Shown one piece after another: positions 1-10,909 of a stretch of 64,000 bases of DNA. Positions within the stretch are counted from its first letter, which is position 1. Each line of letters begins with the position of its first letter. The notes beneath the pieces are model-generated. The model was not told where the DNA came from and ran no database searches. It saw only the letters and a list, made by a program, of their open reading frames with translations. Source of the DNA: Nematopogon swammerdamellus (lineage: Eukaryota; Arthropoda; Insecta; Lepidoptera; Adelidae); the NCBI GenBank assembly GCA_946902875.1, contig OX336337.1:1860001-1924000 (forward strand). The letters run 5' to 3'. A program made the position numbers and the translations under genes.

Positions 1-462
1 CAGCGGTGCACACCCTTACACCACTATTTAGCGTTGACTCGACCAACGTGCGGGGGTTGCATACCGATTTGAATGCCGTCCATCACCACCTGGAGACGAA
101 GAAGCCGGCCTTGCTTTTCCTGACGGAATCACAAATATATCGACCTGCACTACCCCGGCTACACCCTGGAAGAAGCCTTCCGGTCGCGAGCCGGGGTTTG
201 CTTGTTTGTCAGGGCAGATATTTGCTGTCGTCGCCTGCGCTGCCTTGAGGACTCCGAGCTATCAGTACTTTGGGTCCACGAGGATCTGGGAACGGTCTCG
301 CGGGTGTACGCCTGTCTGTACAGGTCGCACTCTGGTGATGCAGAGACAGCTCGGTTATTTGAGTACCTGAGTGGAGCGGCAGACAAAGTCCAAGAGCGGT
401 TCCATACCGCGGATTTGGTTCTTCTTGGAGACTTCAATGCCCATCACGAGGCATGGCTGGGT

Positions 463-1065
463 GTACTGAACAAGGTGCGACGGTACTTCACGCCGGGCCA
501 AAAACTGACGTTGTACAAAACACAGGTTAGGTCCTGCTTGGAGTACTGCTCGCACTTGTGGGATGGCTCAGCTAAATACCAGCTTGCGCCGCTAGACTCA
601 ATCCAGCGTCGTGCCGTGCGACTGGTGGGTGACCCCGTGGTGTCCCGCGACTTAGAACCACTGCAACTCCGTAGGGACGTCGGCTCCCTGAGTGTGTTCT
701 ATCGTTTATTTCATGGGGAGTGTTCGGAGGAGCTGTTTAACGCCATTCCGTCGTCCCCATTCCACCTCCGCACTACGCGTACTGGGCAGGGGATGCACCC
801 CTATTCAATCGACCTACCACGCATGCGCCACCAACCGGTTCTGTAGGTCTTTTATTCACAGAACCGGGAAAATGTGGAACGCACTCCCTGCCTATCTATT
901 TCCTCCCAAGTACAGCCTAGGGTTTTTCAAAAGGGGCGTGAATAGGCTCCTGTCAGGCCGGCATGACATTTGCAATCCCCGTGCATCACAGAATGTCCAT
1001 GGGCATCGTTAGACACCTACTTGTAGGTGTAACGATGCCACAAGTCGCGCTATCGATAAAAAAAA
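463..1065 (+). mobile_element. 5'-truncated LINE family 1 copy inserted in copy A
   Basis: The sequence switches at about 462 from the endonuclease codons for GDFNAHHEAW to the RT C-terminal part (GVLNKVRRYFTP), runs through the LINE 3' end (MWNALPAYLFPPKYSLG) and ends in an A-run at about 1057-1065. The endonuclease frame resumes immediately after it. ATGGCTGG before and ATGGCTAGG after the insert look like a target-site duplication. The long ORF across 202-846 is therefore an insertion product, not a gene. A frameshift near 835 breaks the insert itself. Confidence 0.8.
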
Positions 1066-1522
1066 ATGGCTAGGCTCCAGGAGAACTGACTTTGCGGGGA
1101 GAGCCGCCTACGACTTCGCTCTGACGCATGACCTGTCTCATCTGGTAGACCAGCCCACCAGGCTGCCAGATATAGACGGTCATGAACCCTCTCTGCTGGA
1201 TCTTCTGCTGACAACGAACCCCACTGGATATAAGGTCGCAGTAAGAGCCCCGCTGGGTTCCTCTGATCATTGTTTAGTGGGATCCACGGTGCCATCTTCG
1301 CCTCCTCAGTCCCGTAATGGAGGAACGCGTCGAATTTGGCACTACGCGTCAGCAGATTGGGATGGGATGCGAGAACACTTCGCATCCTACCCTTGGAGAG
1401 AGATCTGCTTCAGTTCGGGCGATTCGTCGCAATGCGCTAATACCGTTGCCGAGGTGGTTCTGGGGGCAATGGAAATGTTTATTCGCAGCGCCTCTGTCTA
1501 CCTCTACTACCTCTAATGGTCT

Positions 1523-1999
1523 ACAACACCATTTTGGGTAATTTTACAGGAGAGCGAAAAAACTGATTGATGAAAAATGAAACAACTCCCAGATGAAATT
1601 CAAATTCACTATTTTACACTTTCGGAAAATCGTCCTACTCCACTACCAAATTATGTGAAGGTTATATTGCTTACAATCGTAAGCACGGTCAAAAATAATA
1701 CTTTATAGTGATAGATCTACTTACCGAGTACTCAATGCACACACAACAATGTCACAGTAATATTAGAATTTTTAAGAATATTTTACTATGCTACAAACGC
1801 ACAGCTCTGTCACCAACAGCGAAGTTGTCACAATTTCGGTGTTGCAACCAATATGGGATGGAGTTGCAATATATTTGTGCGGTCTGTATTTTCTGAAACT
1901 TAGGATTTTCGGAGTTGATAGCTTTGCAAGAATATAGATAATATTTAGACCAATAAAACGACATCAAAATGTCCATACCCCCCAAAAATGGAGTTGTCC
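1523..1999. mobile_element. Possible TIR element inserted between endonuclease and RT parts
   Basis: AT-rich sequence unrelated to the LINE, bounded by ACAACACCATTTTGGG at the left and an imperfect inverted copy ending in GGAGTTGT at the right. The LINE segment between the endonuclease and RT (about 50 codons, present in copy B) is missing, so a deletion accompanied or followed the insertion. Confidence 0.4.
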
Positions 2000-2668
2000 G
2001 ATTTGCAGATTAAGCCATCGAAAAGGGTTATTGCCAGGGCCAAATTTGACCACATCGGCAGAATCGGCGATAGACTGAACCAGCACCCAACTGGGAGCCG
2101 TGAGTTCTGGTCTCTCGCCAAATCTGTCGAGTCAAATTTCTGCCGCTCCTCTCTTCCACCTCTGCAGTGTCCTGGAGGCTCACTTGCCCACTCCGCAAAC
2201 GAGATAGCCGACTTACTGGTATCTCTCTTTGCGGGGAACTCCAACCTGGACGATGGGGGTGCCACTCCCCCATCCATACCTAGGTGCGAGAACTCCATGC
2301 CGGAAGTGCAGTTTCGACAACGGACTGTACGGGCGGAGCTTCTCTCCCTAGACGTCAGGAAGGCGAGTGGGCCGGATAGGATTCCTGCATTAGTGTTGAA
2401 AAGGTGTGCTCCCGAGCTGGTCCCAGTGCTGACGCGCCTATTCCGTCTCTCCTACTCCAATGGCCGTGTGCCGGCGGCCTGGAAATCTGCGTTTGTGCAA
2501 GCGGTCCCTAAAAAGGGTGACCGCTCAAACCCGTCAAACTACCGACCTATAGCGATTACCTCCCTTCTCTGTAAGGTGATGGAGCGCATTATCAATACGC
2601 AGCTCATGAAGTACCTGGAGACGAATGACCTCATCAGCGATCGGCAATACGGCTTCCGGCCAAAACGA

Positions 2669-3014
2669 TTTTTTTTTTATGGAAACTGACACGGTTGGCT
2701 ACATCACCCACAACGTCCGTGATGTCAGCCCATAACACCGGGTGAACTAGGTGCCATGTCAGTGCTTCCCCCTTTGATCGTGCCGGCTACACTGAACTGG
2801 TCGGAAAACACAAACTATTTACATAGCCGTTTTGACCGACGTTTCATTCAGTGCGGTGGTACCAACCCGGGCGGGTTAAACCCTACCACCAAGTAAGATT
2901 AGGAGGAAAGGGACCTACAGTTTTACGAGGAATCCGAACCTCGGTCAGCCTCCAACGGTCAGCGGTCACCCATCCAACAACTGACCGCGCCCAGCGTTGC
3001 TTAACATTCAATAG
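2669..3014 (-). mobile_element. SINE with 5S rRNA-like head (copy inserted in LINE RT)
   Basis: On the minus strand this reads from a 5S-like block (box A-like 3005-2994, box C-like GGATGGGTGACCGC complement at 2975-2962) through a body with TTTAACCCGCCCGGGTTGG to a 3' end CAGTTTCCAT plus an A-run (T-run 2669-2678 on plus). It separates the LINE codons for FRPNR and SAGDLLAY, so it is younger than the LINE copy. The far 5' part present at 49799-49844 is absent here. Confidence 0.8.
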
Positions 3015-4244
3015 CGAATCTGCTGGTGATCTCCTAGCGTACGTCACTCACCTTTGGGGGGAATCGCTTGAAGGTCATGGTGAATCCTTGGCAATTGGCC
3101 TTAATATTGCCAAGGCATTTGATCGGGTTTGGCACAAGTCGCTCTTGGGCAAATTGCCGGCTTACGGACTTCCTTCTGGCCTCTGTGACTGGGTCGCCGA
3201 CTTCCTACATGGGCGTAGCATTCAGGTCCTAGTGGACGGTTGCTCGTAGGACGCCATGTCAGTGAACGCCGGCGTACCACAAGGATCTGTGTTGTCACCC
3301 ACGCTGTTTCTTCTGCATATCAATGATATGCTGTCTCTGGGCAACATACATTGTTATGCGGATGACAGTACGGCACACGGATCCTACACCAGTCACCCTT
3401 CAGCCAGTCGGGATATTGTGGATGAGAAGATGCGTAGACATGTGTCTGAGCTCGAGCACACACTCGGCTCTATTTCCGAATGGGGCCGTAGTAATTTGGT
3501 CGAGTTCAACGCTTCCAAGACACAAGTTTGCGCGTTCAGTGCGAAGAGAGCGGCGTTCACACCGGCTCCTTCATTCCAAGGCACGTCGCTTAAATTAAGC
3601 GAACACCTCGGGGTCCTCGGAGTCGAACTGTCGCACGACTTGAACTTTCGTCGCCATATCGAGGGGAAGGCCAAGCTGGCTTCTGAAAAGCTGGGCGTAC
3701 TCAATAAGGTGCGACGGTACTTCACGCCGGACCAAAGGCTGCTTTTGTATAAATCGTAGATCAGGTCCTGCTTGGAGTACTGCTCGGACCTGTGGGATGG
3801 CTCTGCCAAATACCAGCTTGCGCCTCTGGACTCGATCCAGCGTCGAGCCGTGTGACTAGTGGGTGACCCCGAAGTGTCCCGCGATCTAGAACCACTGCAA
3901 CACCGTAGGGATGTCGGCTCCCTAAGTGTGTTCTATCGCTTATTCCATGGGGAGTATTCGGAGGAGCTGTTTAACGCAATCCCGCCGTCCCCTTTCCATC
4001 TCCGCACCACACGCACTGGGCAGGGATTGCATCCCTATACGCTGGACTTACCGCGGATGCGTACTAATCGATTCTGCAGATCATTCCTCTACAGAACCGG
4101 TAAACTCTGGAAAGCTCTCCCTGCTCATATATTTCCCCCCCAAGTACAGTCTCGGGTCCTTCAAGAGGGGCGTGAATGGGCACCTGTCAGGCCGGCATGG
4201 CATTCGCAACCCCCGCATACGACCGAATGTCCATGGGCGTCGTG
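3015..4244 (+). pseudogene. LINE family 1 reverse transcriptase, C-terminal two thirds, with stops
   Basis: Reads SAGDLLAYVTHLWGES, the AKAFDRVWH motif (Asp of RT motif A), GVPQGSVLSP, then CYADDS with the catalytic Asp pair, and later the LINE C-terminal block LPRMRTNRFCRSFLYRTG. Stops at 3247, 3757 and 3853 and a one-base shift in a C-run near 4133-4140 disable it. It is interrupted at about 4245 by another LINE. Confidence 0.85.
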
Positions 4245-5235
4245 ATATACGATTTTTAGGGTTCTATATTGACCCAACTCTAAGTTGGAAAAGTCACATA
4301 GACAAACTATGTGACAAGATGGCTAGAGGTATTTACGCACTAAGAGAGTTACGCCGCTTGATCAGTCCGGAGGCTTTGAGACAGTCTTACTATGCGTACG
4401 TACACTCATTACTGTCGTATGGTGTAATCCTGTGGGGTAACTCAACCGATGCTGAAAGAGTGCTAATACTGCAAAAACGAGCGATAAGGGTATTAGCCAG
4501 TGTACCGCGAACAACATCTTGTAGAGACTTTTTCAAATCCTTTGGTATATTAACGGTGTGCTCTCTATATATATATGAAGTAGTGGTATATGTACGCAAA
4601 AACATGAATTCTTTTGAGTCAAATGGCGCAAGTCATAATTATAACACACGTAACTCAGAGCGTTTAAAATCTGTTGCGCATAAATCGGCGATGGCTGAAA
4701 AAGACCCTGACGTGATTGGACCCAAATTGTACGAAAATGTTCCTGATACAATAAAATCAATAAATAGTGACAATGTGTTCCAGAGTCAGCTGAAAATATT
4801 TCTCTTAGACAATCCATTTTATAAGTTAAGTGAATTTTTTTCATACTGTAAATAAAAATTCTGCTGACTTTGATAATTCAAATTGTTTATATGCATAAAC
4901 ACAAATTTTATTAATAACTTGACTGAACCCTATGTTCTTTGTTTTGTATTTTATCATCTTTTTTAATGAGTATATTTTTGACTTAGTATTTTTAATTTTT
5001 TGCTTAGATATAGTATGTTATATTTAACATAATGAAAACTTAGTATGTAAGCTATATTTAAAAAAAGCTCTGTAAGGTTTCTTACCCGATTCTTCCTTAT
5101 AGATTGCACTACTGAACGGGACATCATAAAAAATGATGACGAACCATACTGAATATGCATATGTCTCAATGTAATATTGTTATTGTTGTGTGTTCTTTAT
5201 GGCGAAATAAATATCTGAATCTGAATCTGAATCTG
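4245..5235 (+). mobile_element. 5'-truncated LINE of a second family (BS/CR1-like tail)
   Basis: An open C-terminal RT part runs from about 4250 to the stop at 4853-4855 (FLGFYIDPTLSWKSHIDKL, then LLSYGVILWGNS, typical of LINE C-terminal regions). An AT-rich 3' UTR follows and ends in AATAAATA and a short tandem of TCTGAA units at 5213-5235. It lies inside the 3' UTR of copy A: CATGGGCGTCGTGATA before and TGATACACCTTATGGGTGG after rejoin, leaving about 4-5 bp (GATA) as a possible target duplication. Confidence 0.8.
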
Positions 5236-5299
5236 ATACACCTTATGGGTGGCTCGGCGCCATATGTTGCGCTTTCAATAAAAAAAAAGAAAATACAAG

Positions 5300-5586
5300 C
5301 GGTAGCGGGCGGTTTTGTTCAAACATTTTGCTCTGGAAAAGATAAAATCCACCCTGATCGAGCGCGGCGCGGGTTCTGAGGGCTTGTTGCGACCTAATAC
5401 GGTTATAGTGAGTGTAGTTCCCGAAGTGTGTGCGTAGCTGGGCCCAGCAGATCCTCGGACACCGGGACGTTTCCGTGCCGATCGACGACCACCACCTGAA
5501 GGACTGAGCTATCGAAGGTGCGGCTGCGGGCGGAGACATCAACATCCAGGTAGGAGGCACCACACCACCACACACTTTGCGCTACA
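5300..5586. other. GC-rich unique stretch before a tandem repeat
   Basis: No convincing gene. The composition is much more GC-rich than the surroundings and similar to the repeat that follows. It may be the 5' UTR of a non-LTR element, but no ORF confirms this. Confidence 0.3.
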
Positions 5587-5950
5587 CCTCGAAGCTAGTC
5601 CGACGAATCCCGACACTGCTAAGAAAGAGCCCGACACTGCCCTGGGGTTCCCCGACACAATCCAGACGGAGCCCGACATCCAAGTAAGCCTCGAAGCTAG
5701 TCCGACGAATCCCGACGCTGCTCAGAAGGAGTCCGACACTGCCCTGCGTTCTCCCCGACGCCACCCAGACGCAGTCCGACATTTAAGCGAGCTCCGAAAC
5801 CAGTCCGACGAATCCCGACGCAGCTCGGAAGGAGCCCGACACTGCCCTACGTCCCCCGACGCCATCCCGACGGAGGCCGATACTGCCCTGCGTTCCCCGA
5901 CGCCATACAGACGGAGCCCGACACCTAAGCGAATTTCCGAAGTCAGCCAG
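5587..5950. repeat. GC-rich tandem repeat, period about 102 bp, about 3.5 copies
   Basis: Units begin CTCGAAGCTAGTCCGACGAA near 5587 and 5690, and a diverged form starts near 5791; shorter internal sub-repeats of CCGACACTGCCCTG and CCAGACGGAGCCCGACA occur. The 5951-6272 stretch after it holds no recognisable gene. Tandem GC-rich monomers are common in LINE 5' UTRs, so that is one possible origin. Confidence 0.7.
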
Positions 5951-6272
5951 ACGGATCCAGACGCTACGCCAAACTAATCCTATCACGAAGCGCAAAATAA
6001 GAACTGAACTGACTGATAGATAACAGTAGAGAACACCCGTCGCCGTCGCGTAAACCAGCCTCGGGGAAACTTGTAAAAGTCCCAATCGTCTCTTATTTAC
6101 CCTATTTCACCCCTTATGAAACTATCAAACCCAGAATATGAGTACCGCTGCGGTGACGGCGTGATATTGCACATGCACAGTCGCACCCCCACCCAACTAC
6201 AGTCCACCCACTAACACCACGGGGTGAGAACGACTGTCGCGTACAGCGGCCGCATTTTGAGTTTGTTTGAGA

Positions 6273-8167
6273 TCAGACACAAGTCTTCGCGTCTTCCCGT
6301 CTGACTGAAGGGTCACTGGTATAGGATCCATGTGCTGTACTGTCATCCGCATAACAATTTAAGTTGCCGAGTGGCAGCATGTCATTGATATGCAGAAGAA
6401 ACAGTGTTGGTGACAAGACAACACAGATCCCTGCGGTACGCCGGCATTCACTGACATGGCGTCCGACGAGCAACCGTCCACTAGGACCTGAATGCTACGC
6501 CCATGTAGGAAGTCGGCGACCCAGTCGCAGAGGCCAGAAGGAAGTCCGTACGACGGAAGCTTGCCCAGAAGCGATTTGTGCCAAACCCTGTCGAATGCCT
6601 TGGCAATATCGAGACCAATTAGCAAGAATTCACCATGTCCTTCAAGCGATTCCCCCCAAAGGTGAGTGACGTACGCTAGGAGATCACCTGCGGATCGGTT
6701 TGGCCGGAAGCCATATTGCCGATCGCTGATGTTATTTGTCTCTAGGGTACGCCATGAGCTGGGCATTGATAATGCGCTCCATCACCTTGCAGAGTACGGA
6801 GGTAATCGCTATAGGTCGGTAGTTCGAACGGTTTGAGCGGTCAACCTTTTTGGGGACCGCTTGGACAAATGCAGATTTCCAGGCAGCCGGCAGACGGAAA
6901 GTGAAATAAGAGAGGCGGAAAAGGCGCGTTAGCACTGGAGCTAGCTCGGGAGCACACCGTTTCAGCACCAATGCAGGAATCCTATCCGGCCCACTCGCCT
7001 TCCTGGTGTCTAGGGAGATAAGCTCAGCCCGCACAGTTCGTTGTCGGAACTGTACTTCCGGCATGGAGTTCTCACACCTAGTTATGGACGATGGGGGGAT
7101 GGCACCCCCATCGTCTAGGTTGGAGTTCTCCGCAAAGAGAGACACCAATAAGTCGGCTTTCTCCTTTGCGGAGTGGGCAAGTGAGCCCCCAGGACACTGT
7201 AGAGGTGGAAGGGAGGAGCGGTAGAAATTCGATACGACAGATTTGGCGAGAGACCAAAACTCACGGCTCCTAGTTGGGTGCTGGTTCAGCCTATCACCAA
7301 CTCTGCCGATATGCTCGAATTTGGCCCTGGCGATAGCCCTCTTGCAGGATCTGGAGAGGCGGTTGTATTCTTTCTTCAGTTCGGATACATTAGGATCGCG
7401 TCTGGCACGAGCGCACGACCATGCACGATAAGCTGCGCCATTAGCTGCGACAGCTTCAGCACAGTCGCGGCTGTACCAGGCCTGGCTTTTAACACCGAGG
7501 CGCACGAGGGCGCTGGGAATGAACATCTCCATTCCCCCCCAGAACCACCTCGGCTACGGCATTGGCGCTTCCGGTGGATCATCCGAACTGAAGCATAGCT
7601 CTCTCCATGGGTAGGATGTGATGTATTCTCGCATCCCGTCCCAATCCGCTGACACGTAGTGCGAAATTGGACGCATTCCTCCAGTACGAGACTGAGGAGG
7701 CAAAAATGGCACCGTGGACCCCACTAAACAGTGGTCGTAAAAGCCAAGAGGAGTGCTCACTGTGACTTTGTATCCAGCAGGGTTCGTTGTCAGCAGAAGA
7801 TCCAGCAGAGAGGGTGCATGACCGTCCATGTCTGGCACTTTGGTAGGTTGGTCTACCAGTTTAAAAAGTTATTCGTCTTTAAACGGTCATTTAAAGGTCA
7901 AAAAAGTCAAAAAAGGTCATTCGTCAGGGCGAAGTCGTAGGCGGCTCTCCCCTCGAAGTCAGTTCTCCCGGAGTCCAGCCACTCCTCGTGATGGGCATTA
8001 AAATCCCCAAGCAGAACCATATCCGCGGATATATATATATACATAGGGAAACTACATGCACTTCATCTGCCGCTCTACTCAAGTGCTCGAATAATCGAGC
8101 TGTCCCCGCGTCGCCTGAGTGCGACCTGTAGATACTTACAGGCGGACACACGCGACTCCGTCCCCAA
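6273..8167 (-). mobile_element. LINE family 1, copy B, truncated and mutated
   Basis: Minus strand, from the endonuclease (LGTESRV, then YRSHSGDAGTARLFEH near 8120-8060) through GHAPSLLDLLLTTNPAGYK (about 7830-7770), the linker to RT (SQAWYSRDCAEAVAANGAAY), the RT core ASGPDRIPALVLKR and FRPNRSAGDLLAY, to CYADDS near 6350, where homology ends. Frame breaks lie at about 7525, 6740 and 6390, and a 60-bp AT-rich piece interrupts the endonuclease at 7866-7922. It shows the order that is disrupted in copy A. Confidence 0.85.
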
Positions 8168-8353
8168 GTGAACCGATTTTGATGTTTTTTTTATTTGAAA
8201 GCTGGTGCTTCCCGTGTGGTCCCATTTCAATTTCGTCAAGATCGGATTGGAAAGCGAGGCGGAATCGCGAGGCCAAAGGCCGAGCGATTCCGCCGAGTAA
8301 ATTAACAGCAAAAAATTACTAAAAAAACTGAAATAAAAAATTAAAAAATATAT

Positions 8354-8496
8354 AAAAACCGCCTTCAAAAATGTATGAAATAAAAAAAATGGAACCCTAG
8401 AGTTGAAGGCGGTGCTAAAGCAAGCAAAAATAACCGACCGCCTTCAACTCTAGGGTTCCATTTTTTTTATTTCATACATTTTTGAAGGCGGTTTTT
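8354..8496. repeat. Perfect 60-bp inverted repeat with 23-bp spacer
   Basis: The left arm 8354-8413 and right arm 8437-8496 are exact reverse complements over 60 bases, including the central GGAACCCTAGAGTTGAAGG. The spacer is 8414-8436. The flanking 8168-8353 is a degenerate dispersed repeat. Perfect arms suggest recent origin, for example a foldback MITE or a palindromic duplication. Confidence 0.9.
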
Positions 8497-8639
8497 AATT
8501 TTTTAAATAGTTTTTTTACAAAAATGTATACACTTTATTTACATACAGACTGTACGTGCATGAAATATGTTTAATAAGTTGTTTCGACATACTGTCATAC
8601 AAATTAAATTACAGAACGAATGTTAAATTTTAAAAGTTC

Positions 8640-8900
8640 CTAATACTATATAGGCCCTACATTTTCGTTCTATAGGCGGCAGGACGGCGGCGGAGCGGCG
8701 TTGTAGTGGGACGACAGAGGTGGCGGGCGGAATAGCGAGCCGCGAGCATCGACGACGCTCGCGTATCGTCTCGTCGGTCGCGGTGCGGGACGATGAGCGG
8801 CTGGCGCGCGGGCGGGCGGACTTATTCTTCCCCACTCCCCGCAGCCCTCCCGCACCCCGAGTTCAGTGTAGTGCGAGCGCGCGCTTTTTAAACGTTGTTT
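8640..8900 (+). promoter_or_regulatory. CpG-rich island, candidate promoter and 5' exon region of the DPP4-like gene
   Basis: A block of very high CpG content in otherwise AT-rich DNA, ending with GAGTTCAGTGTAGTGCGAGC, which contains TCAGT, the arthropod initiator consensus (about 8862). The first coding exon at 10890 has an acceptor, so a noncoding exon must lie upstream, and this is the only promoter-like block there. I cannot identify the donor site. It could equally be a GC-rich repeat. Confidence 0.3.
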
Positions 8901-9016
8901 TATTATGTTGCGATACTCGAAACTACTCCAAAGTTCATGTTTAAGGGAGAAATTTTATTGGATAATATACAATTATATTATATTTTGATGTTCTGTGTCT
9001 AATAAGTTAATAAAAA

Positions 9017-9570
9017 CAGACGAAGCAATTTTTCACAGTGCTTGGTTTATTGCCAAAAATATGGAAAGGTGTGATCGATAAGGAAAATTTCCTAGATAAT
9101 TGTGAAAAGCGATATATTTAAAGAAATTAGGAGATATAAAAAAATTTAAAATTGACAGAGTAATTTTTATAGGTTAAAATTTCTGCCTGTTCGAAATCGA
9201 AATTTTCCTAGATAATGTTATATATATACTCTTATTAATATATAATATCATATTCCGAAGGAATTTTGGACGGAGCAATTTTTCACAGCGAATTATTGCC
9301 GAAAATTTGTAAAGGTGTGATCGATAAGGAAAATTTCCTAGATAATTGTCAAAAGCGATATATTTAAATAAATTAAGACATATAATAAAATAAAAATTGA
9401 CAGAGCAATTTTTCTGAAGAAGTTGTGATACAAAATAGGTATTTTCAAATTTCTGCCTATTCGAAATCGAAATTTTCATAGATAATGTTATATATATAAT
9501 CTTATTAATATATGATATCATATACCGAAGGAATTTCGGACGGAGCAATTTTTCACCAGCAGTTATAAGC
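9017..9570. repeat. AT-rich tandem repeat, unit about 250-270 bp
   Basis: ACGGAGCAATTTTTCAC-like starts recur at about 9019, 9269 and 9538, and GATCGATAAGGAAAATTTCC and the CGAAATCGAAATTTTC blocks repeat with the same spacing. Two full units and the start of a third. The following stretch to 9789 shows nothing recognisable. Confidence 0.75.
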
Positions 9571-9789
9571 GATTTTCATGTTTAGGTATAAATACCTAAC
9601 TTCCAAATATAAAAAATCCTAGATAATTTGTCAAACGTGTATTTTAAACCCTACTTTATCACACTGCAAAGTTTCAGCGACAGAGGAATTACGTCGAGTG
9701 GAAATGCTTTATTGATTGGACTAAAGTCTCCACGGCGAAAGGTAGAAACTCAAAGCGGTCACGCAGCGAGCTGTATAATCTCGTCTTGT

Positions 9790-10062
9790 CCGTGATGTCA
9801 GCCCATAACACCGGGTGAATTTGGTACCAGGTCAGTGTTTCCCTTCGGTCGTGCCGGCTACACTGAACTGGACGGAAAACACAAACTATTTACATAGCCG
9901 TTTCGACCGATCTTTCATTCAGTGCGGTGGTACTAACCCGGGCGGGTTAAACCCTACCACCTAGTAATATAAGAAGGGAGTCATATCCCTTAGTCGCCTT
10001 TTACGACATACACGGGGAGAGATGCAGTGGGGCTATTCTTTTAAAATACCGGCCCCACACGG
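9790..10062 (-). mobile_element. SINE, shared body with GTGGGGCCGG-type head
   Basis: The minus strand starts CCGTGTGGGGCCGGTATTTT and continues through the TTTAACCCGCCCGGGTTAGT body to the GGTGTTATGGGCTGACATCA 3' region, lacking the last bases and A-run. Same body as the 5S-headed SINE at 2669-3014, but with a different head. Confidence 0.75.
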
Positions 10063-10520
10063 CTTGGAGGTAAAATTCTTATATCTGTACCAAATATAAA
10101 ATAGACGGACGTACACCTGATATGTTTTTAAGGGTGGCTGGAAGCCTTTAAGAAAATGCAGTAATTCGTATTAAACAACTGGGCAAGTGCGAGTGTGACT
10201 CGCGCACCGGGGATTCCGTATGAATCGATCATATTATCATTCCACATTCTTTTCGCACTCCATGCTCCGATCTATTCCTAATTAATTTACTTGGGGCGAT
10301 TTTGGCCTCGCGTTCAGCGACTTACTTTATTCGAGAATAAGCTCGGCCTTCGGCCTAACCCTCAGTGATTTACATACTTCGATAAAGTATAACGTTTGCC
10401 TGGAGCGCAGTTCGGCCTTCGGTCTTGCCCTAGGTCTTGTCTGTCTTCGAGAATGCATCCATACACTGTCGATAATCCCCCACTTAGAACCAATAGATCC
10501 TGCAAATCCTTTATTTACTT
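10063..10520. other. Repeat-derived spacer
   Basis: No gene is visible. A short piece at 10183-10216 matches one end of the AGGGTTCCGTA dispersed repeat. Two GGCCTTCGG-containing blocks near 10345 and 10420 are imperfect direct repeats. Confidence 0.4.
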
Positions 10521-10735
10521 TACAGGGTTGCCAACATGTGGAATGCGCTCCCACCTGCATCCTTTCCTCTAATGTACAGTCTGGGATCCTTCAAACATAA
10601 TGTGAAGGTGCACCTAGCCGGCCGACATGGTATTCGCAGGCCCCGTAAATATCCAAATGCCCGTGGGCGCCGTCGAACTACACCTCTGCGTTAGTCTGGC
10701 GAGCGCCATATGTCGTGCTTCCCATAAAAAAAAAA
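10520..10735 (+). mobile_element. LINE 3' end (family 3), ends in an A-run
   Basis: Encodes a C-terminal LINE block (NMWNALPPASFPLMYSLGSF, then RRPRKYPNARGRRR), a stop near 10692, and a short UTR ending in AAAAAAAAA at 10726-10734. Related tails lie at 11079-11300 and 31075-31163. Confidence 0.75.
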
Positions 10736-10909
10736 CTCGTAAAACTACTAGGCATTAAACTCATTTTGGTTCAATGTTTATTTATTGTGTGAAATCTTTA
10801 TGCAATAAGGAATGTTTTCATTTTGACAAAATCAAGGAATTTTTCCATTATTCTACGAGCAATTGTTTAGAACAGTAATGTTGTTCCAGGGTGGCTCCAC
10901 TAGGCGAGG

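Larger units (their letters stand above)
1..5290 (+). mobile_element. Nested APE-type LINE (family 1, copy A), inactivated
   Basis: The host element of this nest is a non-LTR retrotransposon with an endonuclease-reverse transcriptase ORF. Endonuclease pieces lie at 1-462 (VLLGDFNAHHEAW) and 1066-1496 (YDFALTHDLSHLVDQP), RT pieces at about 2022-2668 and 3015-4244, and the 3' UTR with an A-run at 5236-5290. It is broken by four insertions, listed separately, and by in-frame stops at 3247-3249, 3757-3759 and 3853-3855, plus a frameshift near 4140. The YADD catalytic motif survives near 3355. I place it in the Jockey/CR1 group of APE LINEs without naming a family. The copy at 6273-8167 shows the uninterrupted order. 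Confidence 0.85.

Noticed and set aside
202..846. 214-residue plus-strand ORF as a gene
   Set aside because: It crosses the junction of a LINE inserted in another LINE; the translation is endonuclease followed abruptly by RT C-terminus.
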